A stretch of 40,760 bases of DNA from Rothia terrae. Lineage in GTDB: Bacteria > Actinomycetota > Actinomycetes > Actinomycetales > Micrococcaceae. The stretch covers positions 1-40,760 of the forward strand of contig NZ_JAAXPV010000021.1 in the NCBI RefSeq assembly GCF_012396615.1, in the 5' to 3' direction. The notes beneath the pieces are model-generated. The model searched no databases and had not been told where the DNA came from. It saw nothing but the letters and a program-made list of their open reading frames with translations. The translations under genes and the position numbers were made by a program. Positions 15,257 through 23,200 of this stretch are shown here, one piece after another. Every line of letters starts with the position of its first letter. Position 1 is the stretch's first letter.

Positions 15257-17101
15257 GTGAGTTCACGAAAGCCCGCTGAAGATAAGCGTCAGACCCAGTA
15301 CGCTATGGGCCGACGCGGTTTTTTGGCAAGTACTTTGGCGGTCGGCGGTACCGCTGCACTGGGCGGTCGTTTGCTGTACTTGCAGGGTCTTGATCCGACC
15401 GGTCGCGCGGCGAAGGCACTCGAACAGCGAACTCGAACTGTCGAGGTTCCTGCTTTGCGCGGCGAGATTTTGGATATCAATGGAAACGTGATGGCACGTA
15501 CCGTTCAGCGGTATAACATCACCGTTGACCAGAAAGCTGTGCAGGATTTTGATCGTAACGTGCAGCAGGACGATGGCACATATAAGTCCGAGAAAATTAG
15601 TCCTGTCCAGGTGGTGTACGAACTAGCTGACATCCTTAAGATGAAGGACAACGACGTAAAGACTGCTCTCGATGGAGATAGCAGTTATCACGTGATTAAA
15701 GAGAACGTGACTCCCGATGTCTATAACCGCATTAGCGCATTGGATATTCCGTATATTTACGGCGAGGTGATTTCGGATCGTCTCTACCCTGATGGCTCTG
15801 TCGGCGGCTCTATTGTGGGTCGTTACAGCATCATTGAAGAAAAGGTAGAGGGCACCGAAAACGATGTTCAAGATACCAATTACTCGGTGGGTATCGAGAA
15901 GGTCTTTGAAGAAGAACTTGCCGGAGTTTCTGGCTCCCGAACCTACGAAATCTCTGCCGATGGTGTGCGCATCCCCGTGGGCGAGGAACACATTAAGCAA
16001 GCCGAAAACGGTAAGAGTGTACGTCTAACTATCAACCAGGATATTCAGTACTTCGCGCAGCAGGTAGTCAAAGCCCGCGCTGATGAGCTGAAAGCTGAGT
16101 GGGCGTGTGCCGTGGTGATGGATGTGCGCGATGGCTCTGTGCTTGCTCTTGCTGATTCATCGACCATGGACCCTGGCTCTGAGAAGTTTAAGCTAGAAGA
16201 CATGACTCCGCGTGCTATTTCGCAGGCTGTTGAGCCTGGTTCTACCGAAAAGTTGCTGACAGCCTCGGCAGTTATTGATCAGGGATTAGCTGATCCTCTG
16301 ACGGTTTTCGATGTTCCCGCGCAACTTGAGATTGATGGTCAGACGATTACGGATGCGTTTGATCACGGTGCTGAAAAGCGTACTTTGAACGGTATTATCG
16401 CCGACTCTATGAACACGGGTACCGTTCTTGCCGGAAAGCAGCTGACCCCTGAACAGCGCTATGACTGGATTAAAAAATACGGCATGGGTGAGTACACCGG
16501 TATTGAGCTTAGCGGTGAGAGCCAGGGATTGGTGAGCGACTGGCGCGAGTGGGACGTGCGTCAGCAGTACACTGTGCTGTTTGGACAGGGCGTAGCTCAG
16601 ACTCCCTTGCAGACCTGTATGATTTACCAGACTCTTGGCAATAAGGGCGTGCGCTTGAAGCCGCGCATCGTCGATGCGATTATCGATACCGACGGCACCG
16701 AGCATAAGACTGAGGTCGCCGAGGGTATTCGGGTGGTGTCTGAGAAGACAGCCGAGCAGTGCCTTACTCTCATGGAAAACGTTGTTGAGCATTCTAAAAC
16801 AGGCGATGCTAAGGTGAACGGTTATCGCGTGGGCGGTAAGACCGGTACAGCGGAGGCGCCGAGCGAGACCAAAGCCGGTTTCGATGGTTACACCACATCG
16901 TTTATTGGGTTGGCGCCCATTGAGGATCCCCAATACCTCGTGGGTATCACTTTGCAGCGTCCGCAGGGCTCTGTATATACCGTGGGCGCAACAGCGCAGT
17001 TTTCGCAGCTCATGGAGAAAGTTCTGCAAACCTATAATGTTCCGCATTCCACCACGGAACCTAACGTGTTGCCTAAGTTTGAAGACAAAGATAAAGAATA
17101 A
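15257..17101 (+). CDS. ftsI: Septal penicillin-binding protein, class B transpeptidase
   Basis: Crosslinks septal peptidoglycan together with FtsW. The 614-residue protein has a short cytoplasmic segment and a signal anchor (about 19-42). The PBP dimerisation domain (about 60-240) includes the RGEILDINGNVMA motif. The transpeptidase domain has SxxK as STEK (catalytic Ser329, Lys332), SxN as SMN (384-386) and KTG at 528-530. The anchor is preceded by RRGFLAS, which resembles a twin-arginine motif but is most likely just a positive flank. The start is GTG 15257, with AAAGGA about 11 bases upstream, a rather long spacing. An ATG at 15305 is an alternative but lacks a better site. It lies 40 bases after the ftsL-like gene and 70 bases before murE. 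Confidence 0.95.
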   Translation: MSSRKPAEDKRQTQYAMGRRGFLASTLAVGGTAALGGRLLYLQGLDPTGRAAKALEQRTRTVEVPALRGEILDINGNVMARTVQRYNITVDQKAVQDFDRNVQQDDGTYKSEKISPVQVVYELADILKMKDNDVKTALDGDSSYHVIKENVTPDVYNRISALDIPYIYGEVISDRLYPDGSVGGSIVGRYSIIEEKVEGTENDVQDTNYSVGIEKVFEEELAGVSGSRTYEISADGVRIPVGEEHIKQAENGKSVRLTINQDIQYFAQQVVKARADELKAEWACAVVMDVRDGSVLALADSSTMDPGSEKFKLEDMTPRAISQAVEPGSTEKLLTASAVIDQGLADPLTVFDVPAQLEIDGQTITDAFDHGAEKRTLNGIIADSMNTGTVLAGKQLTPEQRYDWIKKYGMGEYTGIELSGESQGLVSDWREWDVRQQYTVLFGQGVAQTPLQTCMIYQTLGNKGVRLKPRIVDAIIDTDGTEHKTEVAEGIRVVSEKTAEQCLTLMENVVEHSKTGDAKVNGYRVGGKTGTAEAPSETKAGFDGYTTSFIGLAPIEDPQYLVGITLQRPQGSVYTVGATAQFSQLMEKVLQTYNVPHSTTEPNVLPKFEDKDKE

Positions 17102-17171
17102 TAAGCAATAGAATAAAATTACTGTTGCTTACGAGCACTTGAAATAAACGTGCAGATGACAAGGAGAAACC

Positions 17172-18830
17172 GTGGACACCGCAGAATTTGAGGGTTCAGC
17201 GCAGACGCTGCGTCCTTCAAACGTTGCCGGCTATGAGGTTGAAAGCGTAAAGAACCTCATCGAGGAGCTCGGTTATCAGGCTCGGATCGAAAGTGCAGGT
17301 AGCTCTTCGATCACAGGTCTTAGCATGGACTCGCGAGAAGTCCAGCCAGGCGATCTCTATGTGGCCTTACCTGGCGCTCGTGCTCACGGTGCTGAGTTCG
17401 CTCAAGCTACAGTGAAATCTGGCGCCTCCGCTATCTTGACGGACGCGCGCGGTGCTGAACTCATTGGCGAGTTGCCAGAGAGCATCGGTCTGCTTGTCTG
17501 CGAGGACTTGCGCGCCGTGGTCGGCCCTATTTCTGCTCGAATTTATAACTCGCAGCCCGAAAACGCAGATGATTTCTCGCTGTTTGCTGTCACCGGCACC
17601 AACGGTAAGACAACGACCACCTACATGATTAATTCCATCATGCAGTCGTTGGAACACACTACCGGTTTGATTGGCACCATTGAGATTGTTGCAGGCGGTG
17701 TAGCTATTCCTTCTAAGCTCACCACCCCCGAATCACCGCACGTACATTCTTTGCTGTCGCTGATGCGTGAGCGCGGAATCACCTCTGCAGCTATGGAAGT
17801 ATCTTCACACGCCTTGGACTACCGTCGTGTAGATGGCATCCGCTACAGCGTAGCCGGATTTACTAACTTGACTCAGGATCACCTTGACCTTCACGGCACT
17901 ATGGACAGCTATTTCGCATCCAAGGCTGCTTTGTTTACTCCCGAGCGTGCCGCACGAGCTGTTATCTTGACGGACGATGCGTGGGGTACCCCCATGGCTG
18001 ATTCTGCTGATCAGGCAATGGGGCAGAGCAACGTGGTTCGTCTGTACAGCAACATGGGCAAGGGCTATGATGTAGCACCGCAACTCGCTGAAAACGATTG
18101 GGCTCTTACGGACGTAAAACGCTCAGGTATCGGTCATGATTTCACCGTTGTCCGTGGCGACGGCGTAACTCTACGCACCTCCACACAGCTCCCCGCAGAT
18201 TTCAACGTTTCGAACGCTGCCTTAGCCGCTGTCATGGTGGCGGAAAGTGGTGTAGACCTTGAGGCTCTCTCGGCTGTGCTGAAGCGACCTGAGACTTTGA
18301 CCCCGCTCGTGCCCGGTCGTATGCAGCTCATTGCTCACACGCCAACCGCGCTCGTTGACTTCGCACATAACCCCGATGCTCTCAAACGAGCCTTAGAAGC
18401 TGTTGAACCGGCAGAAGCGGACGGACGCGTGATCGTAGTCTTTGGCGCAACGGGCGAACGCGACCAAACCAAGCGTCCTATCATGGGCGATATCGCAGCG
18501 CAGTATGCAGACATCGTTATTGTTACTGACGATGATCCTCACAATGAGGCTCCCGCTCCCATCCGCGAAGCAGTAGAAGCCGGCGCTCGCGCAGCTCAAG
18601 AACAGGGCGCTCGCGCTCAAGAAGTTCACAACATTGAGCCGCGCTCACGAGCTATCGAATTCGCGGCAAGCATCGCCGGTGAACACGACTCAATCGTCGT
18701 TGCCGGACGCGGCCACGAAACCGCTCAGGACGTTGCCGGTGAAGACCTTGAACTCGACGACCGCGTAGAAGTTGCACGCGCACTCACCCAGCAGGGCTAC
18801 GACGTTTTGCCCGACTACCGCTTGGACTAA
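17172..18830 (+). CDS. murE: UDP-N-acetylmuramoyl-L-alanyl-D-glutamate ligase, probably L-lysine type
   Basis: Adds the third residue of the peptidoglycan stem peptide, using ATP. The 552-residue product has the N-terminal UMP-binding domain (SMDSREVQPGDLYVALPG, about 51-68), the ATP loop TGTNGKTTT (141-149), TTPES and MEVSSHAL. The C-terminal amino-acid domain reads TDDDPHNE at 452-459, where diaminopimelate enzymes carry DNPR with an Arg that holds the diaminopimelate carboxylate. Here that Arg is His457. This fits an L-lysine-adding enzyme, as expected for Micrococcaceae, but specificity is inferred. GTG start with AGGAG five bases upstream; murF follows after 14 bases. Confidence 0.94.
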   Translation: MDTAEFEGSAQTLRPSNVAGYEVESVKNLIEELGYQARIESAGSSSITGLSMDSREVQPGDLYVALPGARAHGAEFAQATVKSGASAILTDARGAELIGELPESIGLLVCEDLRAVVGPISARIYNSQPENADDFSLFAVTGTNGKTTTTYMINSIMQSLEHTTGLIGTIEIVAGGVAIPSKLTTPESPHVHSLLSLMRERGITSAAMEVSSHALDYRRVDGIRYSVAGFTNLTQDHLDLHGTMDSYFASKAALFTPERAARAVILTDDAWGTPMADSADQAMGQSNVVRLYSNMGKGYDVAPQLAENDWALTDVKRSGIGHDFTVVRGDGVTLRTSTQLPADFNVSNAALAAVMVAESGVDLEALSAVLKRPETLTPLVPGRMQLIAHTPTALVDFAHNPDALKRALEAVEPAEADGRVIVVFGATGERDQTKRPIMGDIAAQYADIVIVTDDDPHNEAPAPIREAVEAGARAAQEQGARAQEVHNIEPRSRAIEFAASIAGEHDSIVVAGRGHETAQDVAGEDLELDDRVEVARALTQQGYDVLPDYRLD

Positions 18831-18844
18831 GGAAGCAATAACCC

Positions 18845-20401
18845 ATGATTGAACTTTCAGCAGCCGAGGTTACTCAAGCAGTAGCCGGAACGCTTATGGG
18901 AGCAGACGACGAAAGCGCTCAAAGCATCCGTGTCAGCTCAGCAACCACAGATTCACGCGAGGTTGTAGCCGGTACTTTGTTCTTGGCTAAGCCAGGTGAG
19001 ACCACTGACGGGCATAATTTTGTTCCCTCAGCTTTTGAATCCGGTGCAACACTAGCCCTAGTCGAACGTCAGATCACTGACGCCAACGGAGCGCTGTACC
19101 CCAGCGTCCTTGTGGACGACGTTGTTCTTGCTATGGGGCGCCTGGCTGCTTTCATTATTGAGAAGCTTCGTGGAGCGGGCGAAATCACTGTTATCGGAAT
19201 CACCGGGTCCGCAGGTAAAACCACCACTAAAGACCTCCTTGCCGGCATCTTCGCAACCGCAGGAAAAACTGTAGCTCCCGTGGGCTCGTTCAACGGTGAA
19301 GTCGGTGTGCCCCTAACGGTCTTCCGTGCAGAATACGACACTCGCTATCTCGTAATCGAGATGGGTGCGGACGGTCTGGGACACATCGAGTACCTCGCTA
19401 ATATTGTCAAACCTGACGTCGGTGCGATTCTCAAAGTCGGTACAGCTCACGCTGGCGAATTTGGGGGAGTCGACAACATCGAAAAAACCAAGGGTGAGCT
19501 TGCCGAAGGCGTCAGCCAGGCGCTCGCACTCAACGATGACGACTACCGCGTGCGTCGTATGATTTCTCGTTCCTCAGTACCCACCATTTACTTTGGTGTG
19601 GGAGAATCCAACCACGACGGTGGCGTTCAGCCTCGAGTCTTTGCCACCAACCTGGTCACCGGCGCTACCGGATGCCCGGAATTCACCTTGCATTTTCCCG
19701 ATGGGCAAAGCTTTGCAATCGCTTCACGCCTGATCGGTGAACACCACGTGTACAACCTGCTGGCAGCTGCTACCTTGGCGTACCAGGTAGGAATCGAAAC
19801 CTCTGTTATCGCAGAAAAACTCAACGAGCTCGGCGCCACATCCCGCTGGCGCATGGAACGTACCGAACGTGAAGACGGCGTCACCGTTATTAACGATGCC
19901 TACAACGCCAACCCGGAATCAATGGCAGCAGCACTTCGCGCGCTGGCTCAGCTCGGTCGCCAGGAGCCCCCGCGTCGTACATGGGCAGTGCTTGGCGCCA
20001 TGCTAGAACTGGGTGATGCTTCTGCTGAGGAACATGACAAGCTCGGTCGCCTAGCGGTGCGCATGAATATTTCTAAGTTGATTGCTATCGGCGCAGAAGC
20101 TAAGCCTATCTACAATGCTGCTCATCTTGAGGGGTCCTGGGGAAATGAAGCAACCTGGGTAGAAACCAACGACCAGGCCCTGGAGATCCTACGTTCTGAG
20201 CTTGCACCAGGCGACGTTGTACTTTTCAAGTCTTCCAACGCGGCCAAAGTCAAAGATCTCGGCGATCAGGTAGCGCAGGACGCACCGGAAAACCACGCTA
20301 CTGAGACGCGCACCGCATCGTGGTTAAGTGCTGGGGACTTCGTGAACCCTGTAAACTCAGACTTTGGCGCGAAAACGACGCCGGACGATACGCAGGAATA
20401 A
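18845..20401 (+). CDS. murF: UDP-N-acetylmuramoyl-tripeptide--D-alanyl-D-alanine ligase
   Basis: Adds D-Ala-D-Ala to complete the UDP-MurNAc-pentapeptide in the cytoplasm. The 518-residue protein shows the Mur ligase layout: a substrate-binding N-domain (TTDSREVVAGTLFLA, 35-47), the ATP loop GITGSAGKTTTKD (118-130), VIEMGADGLGHI, and the C-terminal VINDAYNANPESM and LGAMLELG motifs. The last 40 or so residues, after VAQDAPENH, are a polar extension beyond the usual end. GGAAG lies upstream of ATG 18845. It lies between murE (14 bases) and mraY (24 bases). Confidence 0.96.
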   Translation: MIELSAAEVTQAVAGTLMGADDESAQSIRVSSATTDSREVVAGTLFLAKPGETTDGHNFVPSAFESGATLALVERQITDANGALYPSVLVDDVVLAMGRLAAFIIEKLRGAGEITVIGITGSAGKTTTKDLLAGIFATAGKTVAPVGSFNGEVGVPLTVFRAEYDTRYLVIEMGADGLGHIEYLANIVKPDVGAILKVGTAHAGEFGGVDNIEKTKGELAEGVSQALALNDDDYRVRRMISRSSVPTIYFGVGESNHDGGVQPRVFATNLVTGATGCPEFTLHFPDGQSFAIASRLIGEHHVYNLLAAATLAYQVGIETSVIAEKLNELGATSRWRMERTEREDGVTVINDAYNANPESMAAALRALAQLGRQEPPRRTWAVLGAMLELGDASAEEHDKLGRLAVRMNISKLIAIGAEAKPIYNAAHLEGSWGNEATWVETNDQALEILRSELAPGDVVLFKSSNAAKVKDLGDQVAQDAPENHATETRTASWLSAGDFVNPVNSDFGAKTTPDDTQE

Positions 20402-20425
20402 CAAGGGAAGGCACAAAGAACTCCT

Positions 20426-21541
20426 ATGATTCCAATCCTGTTAGCAGCCGCTTTTGGTCTGCTTATCTCGATTTTTGGTACACCGATGTTCACCAAGTAC
20501 TTGGTGCGACAGCATTACGGCCAGTTCATTCGTGAAGACGGCCCTACCTCGCACCAAGTTAAGCGCGGTACCCCCACTATGGGCGGTGTCGTCATTATGG
20601 CTGGTGCAACCGGTGGTTTCTTGCTGTCTATGTTGCTTTCAGCTTTGCTGTTTGGTACCCAGGCGCTGCCTTCTGTTTCTGTCTGTCTTCTTCTCTTCTT
20701 GATGCTCGGCATGGCCGGCGTTGGTTTCATCGATGACTACAAGAAAATCGCTAAGAAGCAGTCTGAAGGTTTGACTCCTAAAGGCAAGATTTTCTTGCAG
20801 GGTCTCATCGGCGTTATTTTTGGTGTCTTGGCACTGTGGTTCCCCAACCAGTATGGTTGGACTCCGGCCTCCACTCACGTATCTTTTACTCGAGATACCG
20901 CTTTTGACTTGGCCTTCTTCGGGTCGATTATCGGCGTTATTCTCTTTGTCTTGTGGGCTAACCTTATTGCTACCGCAACCACCAACGCGGTTAACCTGAC
21001 CGACGGTCTTGATGGTTTGGCATCAGGCGTCGCCATCATGGTATTCAGCGGTTACATGCTGATGACCATGTGGCAGAACAAGCACCTGTGCCTGCCAGGC
21101 GCAACAGATGGGGTCTGCTACGAAGTACGTGACTCACTGCAACTTTCTATGATGGCGGCAGCACTGGTTGGCTCACTCATCGGTTTCCTCTGGTGGAACA
21201 CCTCACCTGCATCCATCTTTATGGGCGACACCGGTTCGCTGGGTCTGGGCGGTGCACTTGCTGCTTTCGCAATTCTGACTCGTACTGAACTGCTGCTCAT
21301 CATTATTGCCGGTCTATTCGTCATGATTTCAGCATCCGTTATTTTGCAGGTTGGCTACTTCAAAATTTCAGGCGGTAAGCGCATCTTCCGTATGGCACCT
21401 TTGCAGCACCACTTTGAGCTGCTGGGCTGGCCCGAGGTTAAGGTTGTTGTCCGCTTCTGGATTATTGCCGGTCTCTTTGTACTCGCCGCGCTTGGCCTGT
21501 TCTACGGTGATTGGCTCATCAGCGAGGGAGGAATGCTCTAA
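20426..21541 (+). CDS. mraY: Phospho-N-acetylmuramoyl-pentapeptide transferase
   Basis: Transfers phospho-MurNAc-pentapeptide to undecaprenyl phosphate to make lipid I at the membrane. The 371-residue polytopic protein has about ten transmembrane segments. Conserved loops include GTPTMGGVVIM, FIDDYKKI (the catalytic Asp-rich loop), NAVNLTDGLDGLASG, FMGDTGSLGLGG and APLQHHFELLGW. The ribosome-binding site AAGGGAAGG lies about 14 bases before ATG, longer than usual, so expression may depend on coupling to murF. Its stop codon overlaps the murD start by one base. Confidence 0.97.
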   Translation: MIPILLAAAFGLLISIFGTPMFTKYLVRQHYGQFIREDGPTSHQVKRGTPTMGGVVIMAGATGGFLLSMLLSALLFGTQALPSVSVCLLLFLMLGMAGVGFIDDYKKIAKKQSEGLTPKGKIFLQGLIGVIFGVLALWFPNQYGWTPASTHVSFTRDTAFDLAFFGSIIGVILFVLWANLIATATTNAVNLTDGLDGLASGVAIMVFSGYMLMTMWQNKHLCLPGATDGVCYEVRDSLQLSMMAAALVGSLIGFLWWNTSPASIFMGDTGSLGLGGALAAFAILTRTELLLIIIAGLFVMISASVILQVGYFKISGGKRIFRMAPLQHHFELLGWPEVKVVVRFWIIAGLFVLAALGLFYGDWLISEGGML

Positions 21542-23082
21542 TGCGAGCAACCAACGAAAACCCTATTTTGCCCAATGCTCGTTTAGATCAGCTCACTAGC
21601 TGGGATTCTGACTGGGCGGGACTGAAAGTCGTTGTGGCTGGTCTGGGCGTCTCAGGCTTCTCAGCAGCAGACACCCTTATTGAACTTGGTGCCCGCGTTG
21701 TTGTTGTGGACGGCAACGCCAGCGATGTCAATCAAGAAAAAGAACAGACTCTTCGCATTATCGGTGCGGCAGACGTCCTTCTGGGCGAAGGCGTCATGGA
21801 CGACCTTCCCACCGTTGACGGTGACAAAGCTGACCTCGTCATCACTTCACCCGGATTGCGTCCGACCCTCGGTATTTTTGCCGACGCGGTTAAGCAAGGG
21901 GTGCAAATTTGGGGCGATGTAGAGCTTGCCTGGCGGTTGCGCGAACGCGAAGGACGCAAGACGGCGCAGTGGCTGTGCATTACCGGCACAAACGGTAAGA
22001 CCACCACTGTGGGTATGCTCGAATCGATTTTGCAGACCGCTGGGTTCAAAGCGATTGCTGTAGGCAATGTGGGTACTCCCATTCTTGATGCGCTACGCGA
22101 TCCGGTGGAATACGACTTCTTCGCTGTTGAACTTTCAAGCTTCCAGTTGCACTGGACCCACAGCATGTCTCCTCTAGCTTCGGTTGTTTTGAACGTCGCT
22201 GAAGATCACGTTGACTGGCATGAGGGTTACGCTAACTACTTGGCTGATAAGGCTCGTATCTACGAGAACACTCAGGTTGCCTGCATTTTCAACGCTAACC
22301 AGAACGAAATCGTAAAGATGGTTGAAGAAGCTGACGTGATTGAAGGCGCGCGTGCTATCGGTTTCTGGGCAAATACTCCTAGCATCTCAATGCTTGGCGT
22401 CATTGACGGCCTGCTAATTGACCGCGCCTTCTTGGACGATCGCCACACGAAGGCTCTGGAAATTGGTGCGGTTCAAGATACCGGTCAGCTTCCAACCCGC
22501 CACACCATTGAAAACGCTTTGGCTGCTTCTGCTTTAGCTCGCGCAGCCGAGATTGAACCTGAAAAGATCCGCGAAGGTTTGCGTGCCTACGAGCCCGGTG
22601 CTCACCGCATCCAGTTAGTAGCAAACACTCACGGAGTGCTGTGGGTAAACGACTCTAAGGCTACGAACCCGCACGCAGCAAACGCATCGCTGGCGTCTTT
22701 TAAGCCTGTTATCTGGATTGCCGGCGGCCTGTCTAAAGGCGTGGAATACGATGAACTGGTCACCGAACACAAAGACCGACTCAAAGCGGTCATTGTGATT
22801 GGCACCGATCACCAAAAGCTACTGGACGCTCTAGAGCACCACGCGCCGGAGGTCCCGGTTCATAACATCACAGAGCGAGCTAAAGACCAGGGTCTTGACC
22901 CGACCGATGGGCACTGGGCAATGAGCCAAGCAGTAGCTGTAGCGCATGAACTGTCAGCTCAAGATGACACCGTGTTGATGGCTCCGGCTGCTGCATCCAT
23001 GGACCAGTTCGACACCTATGCGCACCGTGGCAATACATTTATTGATGCGGTTGCCAAATTAGTAGATGACATCAACGGTTAA
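21541..23082 (+). CDS. murD: UDP-N-acetylmuramoyl-L-alanine--D-glutamate ligase
   Basis: Adds D-Glu to UDP-MurNAc-L-Ala in the cytoplasm. The 513-residue product has the N-terminal Rossmann-like UDP-binding domain (VVVAGLGVSGFSAADTL, 30-46), the ATP loop ITGTNGKTTT (147-156), ELSSFQL, HRIQLVANTHGVLWVNDSKATNP and the C-terminal APAAASMDQFDTY motif. ATG 21541 overlaps the mraY stop in a TAATG junction with GGGAGGA eight bases upstream, so the two are translationally coupled. The frame extends upstream into mraY without a better start. A terminator follows the gene. Confidence 0.96.
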   Translation: MRATNENPILPNARLDQLTSWDSDWAGLKVVVAGLGVSGFSAADTLIELGARVVVVDGNASDVNQEKEQTLRIIGAADVLLGEGVMDDLPTVDGDKADLVITSPGLRPTLGIFADAVKQGVQIWGDVELAWRLREREGRKTAQWLCITGTNGKTTTVGMLESILQTAGFKAIAVGNVGTPILDALRDPVEYDFFAVELSSFQLHWTHSMSPLASVVLNVAEDHVDWHEGYANYLADKARIYENTQVACIFNANQNEIVKMVEEADVIEGARAIGFWANTPSISMLGVIDGLLIDRAFLDDRHTKALEIGAVQDTGQLPTRHTIENALAASALARAAEIEPEKIREGLRAYEPGAHRIQLVANTHGVLWVNDSKATNPHAANASLASFKPVIWIAGGLSKGVEYDELVTEHKDRLKAVIVIGTDHQKLLDALEHHAPEVPVHNITERAKDQGLDPTDGHWAMSQAVAVAHELSAQDDTVLMAPAAASMDQFDTYAHRGNTFIDAVAKLVDDING

Positions 23083-23092
23083 AACCCGCTTT

Positions 23093-23140
23093 AAGAACAG
23101 CCGAAAGTCCTAGGATTTTCGGCTGTTCTTTACACTTTTA
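23093..23140 (+). terminator. Terminator between murD and ftsW
   Basis: A perfect 14-bp stem, AAGAACAGCCGAAA at 23093-23106 with its complement at 23117-23130, encloses a 10-base loop. It is followed by TACACTTTTA, only a broken T run. It divides the dcw cluster into two parts. A TACAAT at 23146-23151 just after it could be the -10 of a separate ftsW promoter. Confidence 0.75.
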
Positions 23141-23200
23141 GCTTGTACAATCACAGCGTAAAACCACTGAGATATCTTTTGATATTGAGGAGAGAAGTTC

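Noticed and set aside
15305..15330. Tat signal at the start of ftsI (RRGFLAS)
   Set aside because: Class B penicillin-binding proteins use a signal anchor, the arginines are normal positive-inside flank, and no cleavage site follows.
16286..17047. 253-codon frame antisense to ftsI
   Set aside because: It lies wholly inside the transpeptidase domain of ftsI and shows no family motifs.
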